Shown: positions 34,541-42,034 of the stretch, in pieces
Layout of the letters: each line of letters opens with the position of its first letter
How positions within the stretch are numbered: the first letter of the stretch is position 1
Source of the DNA: Bradyrhizobium diazoefficiens
GTDB taxonomy: Bacteria; Pseudomonadota; Alphaproteobacteria; Rhizobiales; Xanthobacteraceae
Length of the DNA stretch: 64,000 bases
Reading direction: 5' to 3'
Assembly: GCF_018131015.1 (NCBI RefSeq)
Contig: NZ_JAFCJJ010000016.1
Span: 92,354 to 156,353 of the forward strand
Notes under the pieces: generated by a model
What the model was told of the DNA's origin: nothing
Database searches by the model: none
What the model saw: only the letters and a program-made list of their open reading frames with translations
Position numbers and translations under genes: made by a program

Positions 34541-34570
34541 AAAAAAGACCGGCCCCTTGGCCGGTCTTTT
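34541..34570. terminator. Bidirectional intrinsic terminator
   Basis: GACCGGCC and GGCCGGTC form a perfect stem with the loop CCTT. It is preceded by AAAAAA and followed by TTTT, so it can serve both the FKBP gene (plus) and the CsbD gene (minus), which converge here. Confidence 0.85.
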
Positions 34571-34588
34571 CATTCCTGCTCTACGCGT

Positions 34589-34807
34589 TTACTCGGCGGC
34601 CTTGCGTGCCGCAGCGGCTGCGCGATCCATCGCCTCCTTGGCGGCATCCTTGGCATCGCCCATGGCCTTCTGGCCCTTGCCCTTCACTTCCTGGACCACG
34701 CCTTCGCCCTTCATGCGGTCGGAACCGGTGGCTTCGCCGATGCCCTGCTTGGCCTTGCCGATCGCCTCGTTGGCGGTGCCCTTGATCTTGTCGCTGGTGC
34801 CACTCAT
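34589..34807 (-). CDS. CsbD family stress-response protein
   Basis: The 72-residue, highly charged protein starts MSGTSDKIKGTANEAIGKAKQGIGEATGSDRM, the CsbD pattern, and ends in a lysine/alanine-rich tail. Family members are abundant under general stress and have no defined biochemical role. The ATG at 34807 follows GGAAGGAGAG. An upstream in-frame start would only add a poorly conserved 15 residues. Confidence 0.88.
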   Translation of the reverse strand: MSGTSDKIKGTANEAIGKAKQGIGEATGSDRMKGEGVVQEVKGKGQKAMGDAKDAAKEAMDRAAAAARKAAE

Positions 34808-34948
34808 GAAACTCTCCTTCCAGTTTGCTTGCCAGGTTGCTTGCAATGACAACGCCGGGCGGTGATGAGGGTTCCGATTTTGCTATGGCTTGATGTCGCG
34901 GCTTCGGGTTAGTTTCGCGGGCCGCGGAACCAACAGAAAGCAAGACCA

Positions 34949-35461
34949 ATGACCGGCCACGACCACACGCATTCCCACCATGCACATGATCATGACGATC
35001 GCTGGAAGCATGACGGCGTACGCGTCATCCCGGGAAATCAGCTCGATACCAACGTGCCGTCGACGGCGGGCATGGACCGCGCGGCCGCGATCAATTTCGC
35101 GCGCGTCGGCGCGCAGAAATTGTGGGCGGGCACCGTCAGCATCAAGCCGGACGCCAAGACCGGCGCGCATCACCATGGTCATCTCGAAAGCGTGATCTAC
35201 GTCGTGAAGGGCAAGGCGCGGATGCGCTGGGGCGAGAGGCTGCAATTCACCGCGGAGGCCGGCCCCGGCGATTTCATCTTCGTGCCGCCCTACGTGCCGC
35301 ACCAGGAGATCAACGCCAGCCCCGACGAGGTGCTGGAATGCGTGCTGGTGCGCAGCGACGGCGAGGCGGTCGCGATCAATCTCGACATCGAGCCGGTCGA
35401 AAAGCCCGAGACCGTGCTCTGGGTCGATCCGATCCATCGTGATCCCGGCGAGAAAGAATAG
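34949..35461 (+). CDS. Cupin-domain protein with His-rich N-terminus
   Basis: A 170-residue protein. The first 20 residues are strikingly histidine/aspartate-rich (GHDHTHSHHAHDHDD) and could bind metal. The cupin metal site is TGAHHHGHLESVIYVVKGKA, followed by the second motif GPGDFIFVPPYVPHQEIN. Cupins of this type are small enzymes, isomerases or sugar/hormone binders; no substrate is evident. It is divergent from the CsbD gene. Confidence 0.8.
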   Translation: MTGHDHTHSHHAHDHDDRWKHDGVRVIPGNQLDTNVPSTAGMDRAAAINFARVGAQKLWAGTVSIKPDAKTGAHHHGHLESVIYVVKGKARMRWGERLQFTAEAGPGDFIFVPPYVPHQEINASPDEVLECVLVRSDGEAVAINLDIEPVEKPETVLWVDPIHRDPGEKE

Positions 35462-35586
35462 CATCAGCCGGGCGGCCCTGCGACAGAACCACGCGGGGCG
35501 CGATCCCCGGGCAAAAAAATGCGGAGGCGGTGTCGGATCGCCGCAAGTCCATCCGTCCTTGGGCCGACCCGCCCATGGAGCTTCCG

Positions 35587-36015
35587 ATGCCCAAGATGAT
35601 CTTCGTCAGCCTGCCGGTGACGGACCTCAAGCGCGCCACGGCCTTTTATGAGGCGATCGGCGCGGCCTGGAACCCGCAATTCAGCGATGACACCGCGAGT
35701 TGCATGGTCTTTTCAGAGACCATCTACGCCATGCTGACGACCCACGCCAAGTTCCGCCAGTTCACGCCGAAGCCGATCGCCGATGCGAAGACGTCGAACC
35801 AGGTGTTGCTCTGCATCTCCGCCGACAGCCGCAGGGAGGTCGACGATGTCGTCGACAAGGCCGAGGCCGCGGGCGGGGTGGCCGATCCCGGCCCGAAGGA
35901 CGAGTACGACTTCATGTACGGCCGCAGCTTCGAGGACCCGGATGGTCACATGTGGGGTGTGAACTGGCTGGATATGGAGGCCGCCCCCAAGCAACCGAGC
36001 ATGGCGGACGCCTGA
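35587..36015 (+). CDS. VOC family protein (glyoxalase-like)
   Basis: A 142-residue protein with two beta-alpha-beta-beta-beta units: MIFVSLPVTDLKRATAFYEAIGA, and FEDPDGHMWGVNWLDM near the end, typical of the YaeR/PhnB-like VOC group. The metal ligands of true glyoxalase I are not all evident. The ATG at 35587 has GGAG about seven bases upstream, while an ATG 12 bases earlier is possible. It is followed by a second VOC gene 24 bases downstream. Confidence 0.8.
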   Translation: MPKMIFVSLPVTDLKRATAFYEAIGAAWNPQFSDDTASCMVFSETIYAMLTTHAKFRQFTPKPIADAKTSNQVLLCISADSRREVDDVVDKAEAAGGVADPGPKDEYDFMYGRSFEDPDGHMWGVNWLDMEAAPKQPSMADA

Positions 36016-36039
36016 TCGAAACCAAGAGGAGCCACCACG

Positions 36040-36528
36040 ATGTCCAAGCTTGTCCCCTGCATGTGGTTCAACGGCGATGCCGAGGAAGCCGCAAAATTCT
36101 ATGTCTCGCTTGTGCCGGATTCCAAAATCACCAGCGTCCAGCGCAACGTCTCGGACGGCCCGTCCGGCAAGGAGGGCTCGGTGCTGGTCGTCGAGTTCAC
36201 ATTGGCCGGACAGCCGCTGGTCGCGCTCAATGGCGGCATGAAGATGGAATACACCCACGCGATTTCGCTGATGATCCATTGCGACGACCAGGCCCAGGTC
36301 GACAGTATTTGGAACGGGTTTCTGGCTCATGGCGGCAAGGCAGAGCAGTGCGGCTGGCTCAGGGATCGTTGGGGCGTGGCCTGGCAGGTGGTGCCGAAAG
36401 TGATGTTCGATTTCCTGTCGAGCCCTGACAAGGCGGCTGCCGCGCGCGCGGTGCAGGCCATGATGAAGATGGTCAAGCTGGACGTCGAGGTGCTGCGTCA
36501 GGCGTTCGAGGGCAAGTCGGCGGCGTGA
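36040..36528 (+). CDS. VOC family protein, PhnB / 3-demethylubiquinone-methyltransferase-like
   Basis: A 162-residue protein starting LVPCMWFNGDAEEAAKFYVSLVPDS, the characteristic beginning of the PhnB-like group. It contains FTLAGQPLVALNGG and ends WGVAWQVVPKVMFDFLSSPD with AMMKMVKLDVEVLRQAFEG. Despite the domain name, these proteins are not proven methyltransferases. Pairing with the preceding VOC gene suggests one operon. Confidence 0.85.
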   Translation: MSKLVPCMWFNGDAEEAAKFYVSLVPDSKITSVQRNVSDGPSGKEGSVLVVEFTLAGQPLVALNGGMKMEYTHAISLMIHCDDQAQVDSIWNGFLAHGGKAEQCGWLRDRWGVAWQVVPKVMFDFLSSPDKAAAARAVQAMMKMVKLDVEVLRQAFEGKSAA

Positions 36529-36531
36529 AGC

Positions 36532-37257
36532 TTACGCGCGCAGGACGAAGAGATTGCCGTTGCCGCCCCGCCGGGACATCTCCGACATGATTTCGCGAAC
36601 TGCCATGTCGGCGGGATTTCCCGGCTGGTTGGGATAGGCTTGGCGGTCGCCGAATGGCCGCGGTCCGATGCAACCGATGACCCAGCCGACATGCGGCGCC
36701 TCGTGTATCAGGATGCCGCGCTGCGCCTCGGTTTCGCCGCCCAGGACGCGAATGCAAGCGCCATCGTGGCCGGTGCGCAGCTTTTTGACCGCGCTGTTGT
36801 TCCGCTCAACACGAAGGCCATACGGCCGCTCGCGACCGACCATGCGCACATAGCCAACGTCCCATTGGTTGACGGTGCCGTCATCGGTCCGGTAGCGCTC
36901 GACGGTCGTGAATTGCTTCGTGGACTTGACGCGGCCGTAGACCGCGAGGTGCACTGTCCGGCCGTTGATCTTCACGACCTCGTCGTGCTCTTCAGGGCAA
37001 AGCTGCTCCCCGACAAGGGGGCGATCAAACTGCGCGATGCGGATCGGGTCGCCAATGATCATCAGCATTGTCCCCCATAGGCCACTGATTCGTTTTACGT
37101 TGGGAGAACTGGTGAGCGGACGTCCGGCAGTCCGGTAGAGCCGGCCCCGTTGCTCCTCGGAAAGGTTGTCGACGTCATCGATGTTCTCGCCCGACCTCGC
37201 GTCGTAGAGGAACTCGTCTTTAGGCCAGCGGGTGTGCAGCAATGTGACGAATTCCAT
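36532..37257 (-). CDS. Unrecognised protein with a C-terminal H-x4-H ... GCI motif
   Basis: A 241-residue soluble protein without signal peptide or membrane segment. I do not recognise the whole. The stretch RGILIHEAPHVGWVIGCIGPRP near residue 185 resembles the His/Cys motif of DUF5675-like or L,D-transpeptidase-like domains found in phage and peptidoglycan proteins. The N-terminal half is acidic and has no clear match. AGGAG six bases before the ATG supports the start. It is convergent with the VOC gene, with three bases between the stops. Confidence 0.65.
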   Translation of the reverse strand: MEFVTLLHTRWPKDEFLYDARSGENIDDVDNLSEEQRGRLYRTAGRPLTSSPNVKRISGLWGTMLMIIGDPIRIAQFDRPLVGEQLCPEEHDEVVKINGRTVHLAVYGRVKSTKQFTTVERYRTDDGTVNQWDVGYVRMVGRERPYGLRVERNNSAVKKLRTGHDGACIRVLGGETEAQRGILIHEAPHVGWVIGCIGPRPFGDRQAYPNQPGNPADMAVREIMSEMSRRGGNGNLFVLRA

Positions 37258-37438
37258 CACTCGCTCCTGTCGTGCGTACCAAGTGAACCGTCTGCCCGCA
37301 GTTCAGCTTGGAAATCGGCGCACGGCAGTGAAGCACTTCATACTTGGAGAAAATGTGATGGAAGGCTGAGATTCGCACTGAGAAGCGGTGGGCACGCTAC
37401 GCTTGCCTACCGACGAGACCGTTTCTCGAGGAGGCGCC

Positions 37439-38569
37439 TCAATAATTGATCCGCAAGCCCACGCCGCCGCGGATGGTGTTGCCGACCGGCTGCGGGCCGA
37501 GCGTGCCGTTGGCGAAGAGGTCCACGACCCAGCCCTTCTGCACGCGGAAGCCGAGCCGGCCGCCGTACTCGAACCAGCCCTGGTTGCCTATGGTCGGCAC
37601 CACCAGGCCGTCGCCGGTCACGGTGGCGACGATGCCGCTGTGGCCGGCGAATGACTGCACCCAGCCGCCGTTGATGTTGGTTTCGATGTTGCCGCTCAGC
37701 AGATGCGTCCATTGGCCGCCGATCTTGACCAGGCTGGTGCGGTCGGTGCCGGTCGCAACGCTGGCGTCGAACGGATTGAATGCAACCAAATTGTCGGCCG
37801 AGCCGGATACGCGCTGCCAGAGCTGCCAGACCTCGATCGAGGCCGCCAGCTCGTCGCGAGGCGAGACGCGGCTGATCCAGCCGGCCCGGCCATAGACCGC
37901 ATAGTTCGAAGCGTTGGTCGAACTCGTCACGCTGACCGGCCCGAGGCTGGTGTCGTAGCTGCGGGTGTAGCGCGCCTTCTCCCACGGCGTCAGGATCGTG
38001 CCGATGTCGAAGAACGGCCGCGACGAGCCCCAGTCGGTGAAGTCATAGCGCAGCGCCAGCGCCCCGATCGGGGCGCTGGTGATGCTGTAGCCGCCCTCGC
38101 TGTAATGCGTGTAGGCGAGGCCGGCGAGCAGCGACAGATTGCTGGTCAGCTCCTTGCGGCCGTGGATTCCGGCCGAGAAAGAGCCGGCCGAGCCGAACGC
38201 GCTGATGCAGTCGCTGCAATTGACCTGCTCGTTGACGCCGAGCAGCACCGTGCCGAGCACCCGGTTGGTGATCATCTGGTTGAAGCGCTGGTTGGCGAGG
38301 CCGCCGATCGAGTTGCCGCTGGAGTCCGCCCCGGTCGTGGTCGGGGTGGGGGTCGGCGTCGGGCATGGCGATGGCGACGGCGAGGGCGAGGGGGACGCCG
38401 TAGGCAACACCTCGTCGGTTGAAATTACGGTCGGCGGCTGCGAGCCGTAGCTCGGGCCGCAGATGCTCTGCGCCGATGCCGGATTTGCTTCGAGCGCGAC
38501 CAGCGCGACAGCCGTCATTGCGGCAAGCAGGCCGGCGAGGACGAGACGTTTGATCCGTACATTCGCCAT
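37439..38569 (-). CDS. Outer-membrane beta-barrel (autotransporter-like) protein
   Basis: The 376-residue protein has a signal peptide (cleavage near PASAQ), then a short passenger with two cysteines and a Ser/Pro/Thr linker (PTASPSPSPSPSPCPTPT). The rest is a barrel of alternating polar and aromatic strands (FGSAGSFSAGIHGRKEL, LSLLAGLAYTHYSEGG, WVVDLFANGTLGP). It ends GGVGLRINY, with the C-terminal aromatic recognised by the BAM complex. The barrel resembles the autotransporter type. Its ATG lies two bases after the stop of the FecR-domain gene, so the two are translationally coupled. Confidence 0.8.
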   Translation of the reverse strand: MANVRIKRLVLAGLLAAMTAVALVALEANPASAQSICGPSYGSQPPTVISTDEVLPTASPSPSPSPSPCPTPTPTPTTTGADSSGNSIGGLANQRFNQMITNRVLGTVLLGVNEQVNCSDCISAFGSAGSFSAGIHGRKELTSNLSLLAGLAYTHYSEGGYSITSAPIGALALRYDFTDWGSSRPFFDIGTILTPWEKARYTRSYDTSLGPVSVTSSTNASNYAVYGRAGWISRVSPRDELAASIEVWQLWQRVSGSADNLVAFNPFDASVATGTDRTSLVKIGGQWTHLLSGNIETNINGGWVQSFAGHSGIVATVTGDGLVVPTIGNQGWFEYGGRLGFRVQKGWVVDLFANGTLGPQPVGNTIRGGVGLRINY

Positions 38570-38571
38570 CG

Positions 38572-39273
38572 TCAGCGTCCGCACAGCATGCCGTCGTCAT
38601 AGACGGCGGGCGTGAGGGTCGGCGAGGCGTCGGCATACTGGCTCACCGAGCACAGCCCGGCGCTTGCCGCGCAGTTGGCGGCGAAGGTCCAGGGCGGCGT
38701 GTTGGTCTTGGTGATCGTCACCTTGCCGCCGCTTGAGGTGATGATCGCGGTGTCGCCGGGCTGGGTGAGCTGGACGCACTGGTAGGTGGTCGTGCAGACG
38801 GTGGCCGCGCCGGCCTGGAGCACGACGACTGAGCGGCCGCGCTGGGACAGGATGTCGAGCGTGGTGCCGCGAATACCGATGGTCGCGAGCGGCGTGGTGA
38901 TCTTGTAGGCGGTCTTCTCCGAATGTCCGGTGACGAAACGGAACGCTCCGGTGGTCATGCGGATCGCGACGTCGCGATAGCTGTGCTCGTCGTTGAAGAC
39001 GGTGCGATCGAGCTTGAGCGTCGCGCCCGGCCCCAGCGACAGGTTGGTGCTGTCGGCCATGACGAAGCGCGCCGCGCTGTCGGCGCCGGTGCGCACCGTC
39101 TCGTCGCGCAGCATGCTGTCGCCGACCTTGATCTGCGTCGCGCTGGCGGCCACGCGCACCACTTCGTTCTGGATCACGACGGCTTCGCCGACGCGGGTCT
39201 GGGCCTGCGCGGCAGGCGCCGCGCACAATGCGGCCGACAGCAGTGTTGGGAAAAGCAGGAAACGCAAATTCAT
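38572..39273 (-). CDS. Exported FecR-domain protein
   Basis: A 233-residue protein with a signal peptide (NLRFLLFPTLLSAALCAAPAAQAQ) and a FecR domain. The core is VGDSMLRDETVRTGADSAARFVMADSTNLSLGPGATLKLD, then ITTPLATIGIRGTTLDI. The cysteine-containing C-terminal tail (TVCTTTYQC, AANCAASAGLC) is probably disulfide-bonded. Here FecR is not attached to a membrane anti-sigma anchor and no ECF sigma factor is nearby. It heads a two-gene unit with the beta-barrel protein. The ATG at 39273 puts the signal peptide first; ATGs further upstream are possible. Confidence 0.82.
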   Translation of the reverse strand: MNLRFLLFPTLLSAALCAAPAAQAQTRVGEAVVIQNEVVRVAASATQIKVGDSMLRDETVRTGADSAARFVMADSTNLSLGPGATLKLDRTVFNDEHSYRDVAIRMTTGAFRFVTGHSEKTAYKITTPLATIGIRGTTLDILSQRGRSVVVLQAGAATVCTTTYQCVQLTQPGDTAIITSSGGKVTITKTNTPPWTFAANCAASAGLCSVSQYADASPTLTPAVYDDGMLCGR

Positions 39274-39439
39274 TTTCGCAACCGATCGATAATGTCCCTT
39301 CATCGTACCGGATCGCGCGCGCTCATGTTGTGGCAGAATTATCACAAGCGGCGCGAGACGCGCGTGATGCTTAGTGACAGCCGCGGCGGAATGCGTTCAA
39401 TGAGGGGAGCGAGCTTTTTTAATCCGCGGTGCCGCTGAT

Positions 39440-40756
39440 TTGCCACGCAAGACACCCCCACAACAGCCGTCCGGATCGCCCACGGCGCCGAAGATGTCGC
39501 GGAGCGCAGTGATCGCTGTCGCGATCTTCCTGGTCGCACATCTTGGGCTGCTGATCGGTCTGGCGACGCCGGACAAGCTCGTATTCGACGAGGTGCATTA
39601 CGTGCCGGCGGCGCGGCAGATGCTCGGCGCCGGGCCGTCGCAGCCCGTGCTCAACCCGATGCACCCGCCCCTGGCGAAAGAGCTGATCGCGGCATCGATC
39701 GCGGCCTTCGGCGACAACGCGCTGGGCTGGCGTTATCCCGCGGCACTGTTCGGCGCGCTCGCGATCGTTGCGATCTATCTCTGCGGCCTCGCGCTGTTCG
39801 CCGCGCAAGGCCCGGCCATCGCCGCCGCGCTGATTTCCGCCTGCAACCAGATGCTCTACGTGCAGGCGCGCATCGCCATGCTAGACATCTTTGCGCTCGG
39901 GCTTGGGCTGCTCGCGACCGCCGCCTTCATGCACGCCTTTCGACGCGAGCGGCCGCAGGCGCTGTTCGCGCTGGCGGGCAGCCTGTTCGGACTTGCGGCA
40001 GCCTGCAAATGGAGCGGCCTGTTCCCGCTCGGCGTCTGCATCGCCATCGTCGCAATGGTCCGCCTGATGCAAGGCTGGCAAACGCTGTTTGCCGACGCCA
40101 AGCCCGATGACTGGTATCGCCCCGACCTCTGGCCCGGCCTCAGGCCGCACCATCTCGTGCTCTGTTTCGCGGCGCTTCCCGCCTTGACCTACCTCGTCGC
40201 CTTCGTTCCGCTTCACGGGCTGTCGCCGATGGATCTGATCGAGGCGCAGCGCCGGATCTTTGCCGACAACACCACGACCGCGATCGCGGGCCACACCTAT
40301 ATGAGCTCGTGGCCGTCCTGGCCGCTGCTCGCGCGCCCGGTCTGGTTCCTGTTCGACAAGACCGCAGAGGACAACGTCTCCGCGATCGTCTGTCTCGGCA
40401 ATCCGCTGGTGCTGTGGCCGGCGCTGCTCGCGCTCGCCGTGGTGCTGCGCGATGTCATCGTCGCGCGGCGGTGGGATGCATTCCTGATCGCCGCGTTCTA
40501 TTTCGGCCCCTGGCTCGCATGGGCGCTGCTGCCGCGCACCCTCGGCTTCATCTACTACTATCTGCCGGCCGCAACCGCGGCGTCGCTCGCGCTGGTCTAT
40601 GTGCTGCGCCGGGATGGCCTGCCGCGCTGGCTGCTATGGGCCTATGTCGGCGTAACCGCCATTGGCTTTGCGGTGATGCTGCCGGTCTCGGCAGCCTTTA
40701 TCGGCACGTCGATGCAGACCTTCAACCGGCTGATGCTGTTCCAGAGCTGGATCTGA
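39440..40756 (+). CDS. PMT-family (dolichyl-phosphate-mannose type) glycosyltransferase
   Basis: An integral membrane protein with about ten hydrophobic helices. The first loop carries the catalytic acidic pair in LVFDEVHYVPAARQML followed by HPPLAKELIAA, the GT39/PMT signature. ARIAMLDIFALGL and ACKWSGLF are further family blocks. Such enzymes transfer a sugar from a polyprenyl-phosphate donor to proteins or lipid A. The start is a TTG at 39440 or the ATG at 39494, which lies just before the first helix. The acceptor is unknown. Confidence 0.85.
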   Translation: MPRKTPPQQPSGSPTAPKMSRSAVIAVAIFLVAHLGLLIGLATPDKLVFDEVHYVPAARQMLGAGPSQPVLNPMHPPLAKELIAASIAAFGDNALGWRYPAALFGALAIVAIYLCGLALFAAQGPAIAAALISACNQMLYVQARIAMLDIFALGLGLLATAAFMHAFRRERPQALFALAGSLFGLAAACKWSGLFPLGVCIAIVAMVRLMQGWQTLFADAKPDDWYRPDLWPGLRPHHLVLCFAALPALTYLVAFVPLHGLSPMDLIEAQRRIFADNTTTAIAGHTYMSSWPSWPLLARPVWFLFDKTAEDNVSAIVCLGNPLVLWPALLALAVVLRDVIVARRWDAFLIAAFYFGPWLAWALLPRTLGFIYYYLPAATAASLALVYVLRRDGLPRWLLWAYVGVTAIGFAVMLPVSAAFIGTSMQTFNRLMLFQSWI

Positions 40757-40762
40757 TGCCAA

Positions 40763-40794
40763 AAGCCGCCCGCCGTTTCCACGGCAGGCGGCTT
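40763..40794. terminator. Bidirectional terminator-like hairpin
   Basis: AAGCCGCCCGCCG and CGGCAGGCGGCTT pair with one mismatch around TTTCCA, between the converging glycosyltransferase and OmpA-family genes. It has AA before and TTGT after. Confidence 0.6.
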
Positions 40795-40819
40795 GTCGAT
40801 GATGGCGATGCGCATCAGA

Positions 40820-41461
40820 TCATTTGGCGGCCGTCTTGGTGTCCATGTTCACCACCTGAACGCGACGGTTGACCGGATCGGCGCCGTTGGCGGCGTCCTT
40901 CAACCGGGTCTTGCCGTAGCCGACGGTGACGAGGTCGCCGCCGGCGAGGCCGTAGTTCTGGATCAGGTACTTCTTGATGGTGTCGGCGCGACGCTCGGAG
41001 AGACCCTGATTGTACTCTTCGCCGCCGATCGCGTCGGTATGGCCGGCGACCACGAAGGTCGAGCCCTTCAGCGCCGGATCGGACAGCGCCTTGCCGAGCG
41101 CCTGGACCGAGGGCACCGACGTCTTGGCGATGTCGGCCGAGTTGTAGTCGAACTGGATCTCCAGGTCGATCTTCGGCTTGCTCGCCGCGAGCTCGGCGAT
41201 CTGCTCGCGCTCGCCCGTGGACAGCGACCGGGTCGGGCGATTGCGCACGGTGTTGAGGAACGTGGCCTCCTTGGCCTGCACGGTCGGATCGGCCTGCGGT
41301 CCGGCGGACAGACCGCGCGTCAGCGGCTTCGGCTTCAGCGCGTCCAGGATCTGGCTGGCGGAGGGGTTGTTGTCGCCGGCGAAAGCCAGGCCCGCCGTCA
41401 TCGACAACGCGGCCGCCAGGGTCATCGCCTTCAGTCCAAACAGCTTGTTGAGATGGGTCAT
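40820..41461 (-). CDS. OmpA-family peptidoglycan-binding protein
   Basis: The 213-residue protein has a Sec signal peptide (GLKAMTLAAALSMTAGLAFAG) and a spacer of about 70 residues. The OmpA C-terminal domain shows IQFDYNSADI, VAGHTDAIGGEEYNQGLSERRADTIKKYL and GYGKTRL, with the Asp and Arg that contact diaminopimelate. There is no N-terminal barrel or lipobox, so it may be a soluble periplasmic or loosely anchored cell-envelope protein. AGGA seven bases upstream supports the start at 41461. Confidence 0.88.
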   Translation of the reverse strand: MTHLNKLFGLKAMTLAAALSMTAGLAFAGDNNPSASQILDALKPKPLTRGLSAGPQADPTVQAKEATFLNTVRNRPTRSLSTGEREQIAELAASKPKIDLEIQFDYNSADIAKTSVPSVQALGKALSDPALKGSTFVVAGHTDAIGGEEYNQGLSERRADTIKKYLIQNYGLAGGDLVTVGYGKTRLKDAANGADPVNRRVQVVNMDTKTAAK

Positions 41462-41533
41462 CGTCGTATCCTCGCGGGTAAAAGTCTGATGGCGATTTGG
41501 TGCGGCGAGCATAGGCTTGGTTCAAAGGGGGGA

Positions 41534-41549
41534 TGTGACCTTCGTCACA
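41534..41549. promoter_or_regulatory. CRP-like site TGTGA-N6-TCACA
   Basis: TGTGACCTTCGTCACA is an exact match to the TGTGA-N6-TCACA consensus of CRP-family regulators. It lies in the divergent promoter region, 73 bases before the OmpA-family start and 136 bases before the methionine-rich gene. Confidence 0.5.
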
Positions 41550-41684
41550 GTTGAGGGCGACCACGGCTCGCCTTCGGCGCCGCAGCATGAAAATTGTCTT
41601 CTCCGCGAAACGGAGCGACCGGAGAATACGTATTGCGAAGGCCGGCATGACGCCGGTTTTCATTTTACTTGAGGAGACCTATCG

Positions 41685-41933
41685 ATGAAGACCTTGCTCA
41701 CCGCTGCAACCTTTGTCGCGTTCGCCCTCTCGCCCGCGTCCGCCGCGATGATGGCGTGCACCGGCGAAAACATGATGAAGTCCACTGCCATGATGGGCGG
41801 TACGGCCGACACGCCGGCCAAGGCGGCGGCGTACAAGGAAATGGCCATGGCCAATGCCGACATGAGCAATGGCAAGATGAAGAGCGGCTGCATGCACTAC
41901 ATGAAGTCGCAGAAGGCAATGATGATGAAGTAG
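41685..41933 (+). CDS. Methionine-rich small exported protein
   Basis: An 82-residue protein with a signal peptide (MKTLLTAATFVAFALSPASAA). About a quarter of the mature part is methionine, mostly as MM or MxM (AMMACTGENMMK, TAMMGG, EMAMANADM, MMMK), together with two cysteines and one histidine. Such composition can bind Cu(I) or act as an oxidation sink, but no known family is recognised. GAGGAG precedes the ATG at good spacing, so it is a real gene. It is divergent from the OmpA-family gene. Confidence 0.75.
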   Translation: MKTLLTAATFVAFALSPASAAMMACTGENMMKSTAMMGGTADTPAKAAAYKEMAMANADMSNGKMKSGCMHYMKSQKAMMMK

Positions 41934-42034
41934 GCTGCGGCCACAACCGGCTCCGCGCTGTCAGCAGCTGGCAGCGCGGCATTTCCCCTGTCCTGCTTTT
42001 CCCCGGCGCGAATCCCGCTACATTGCATCGTGCA

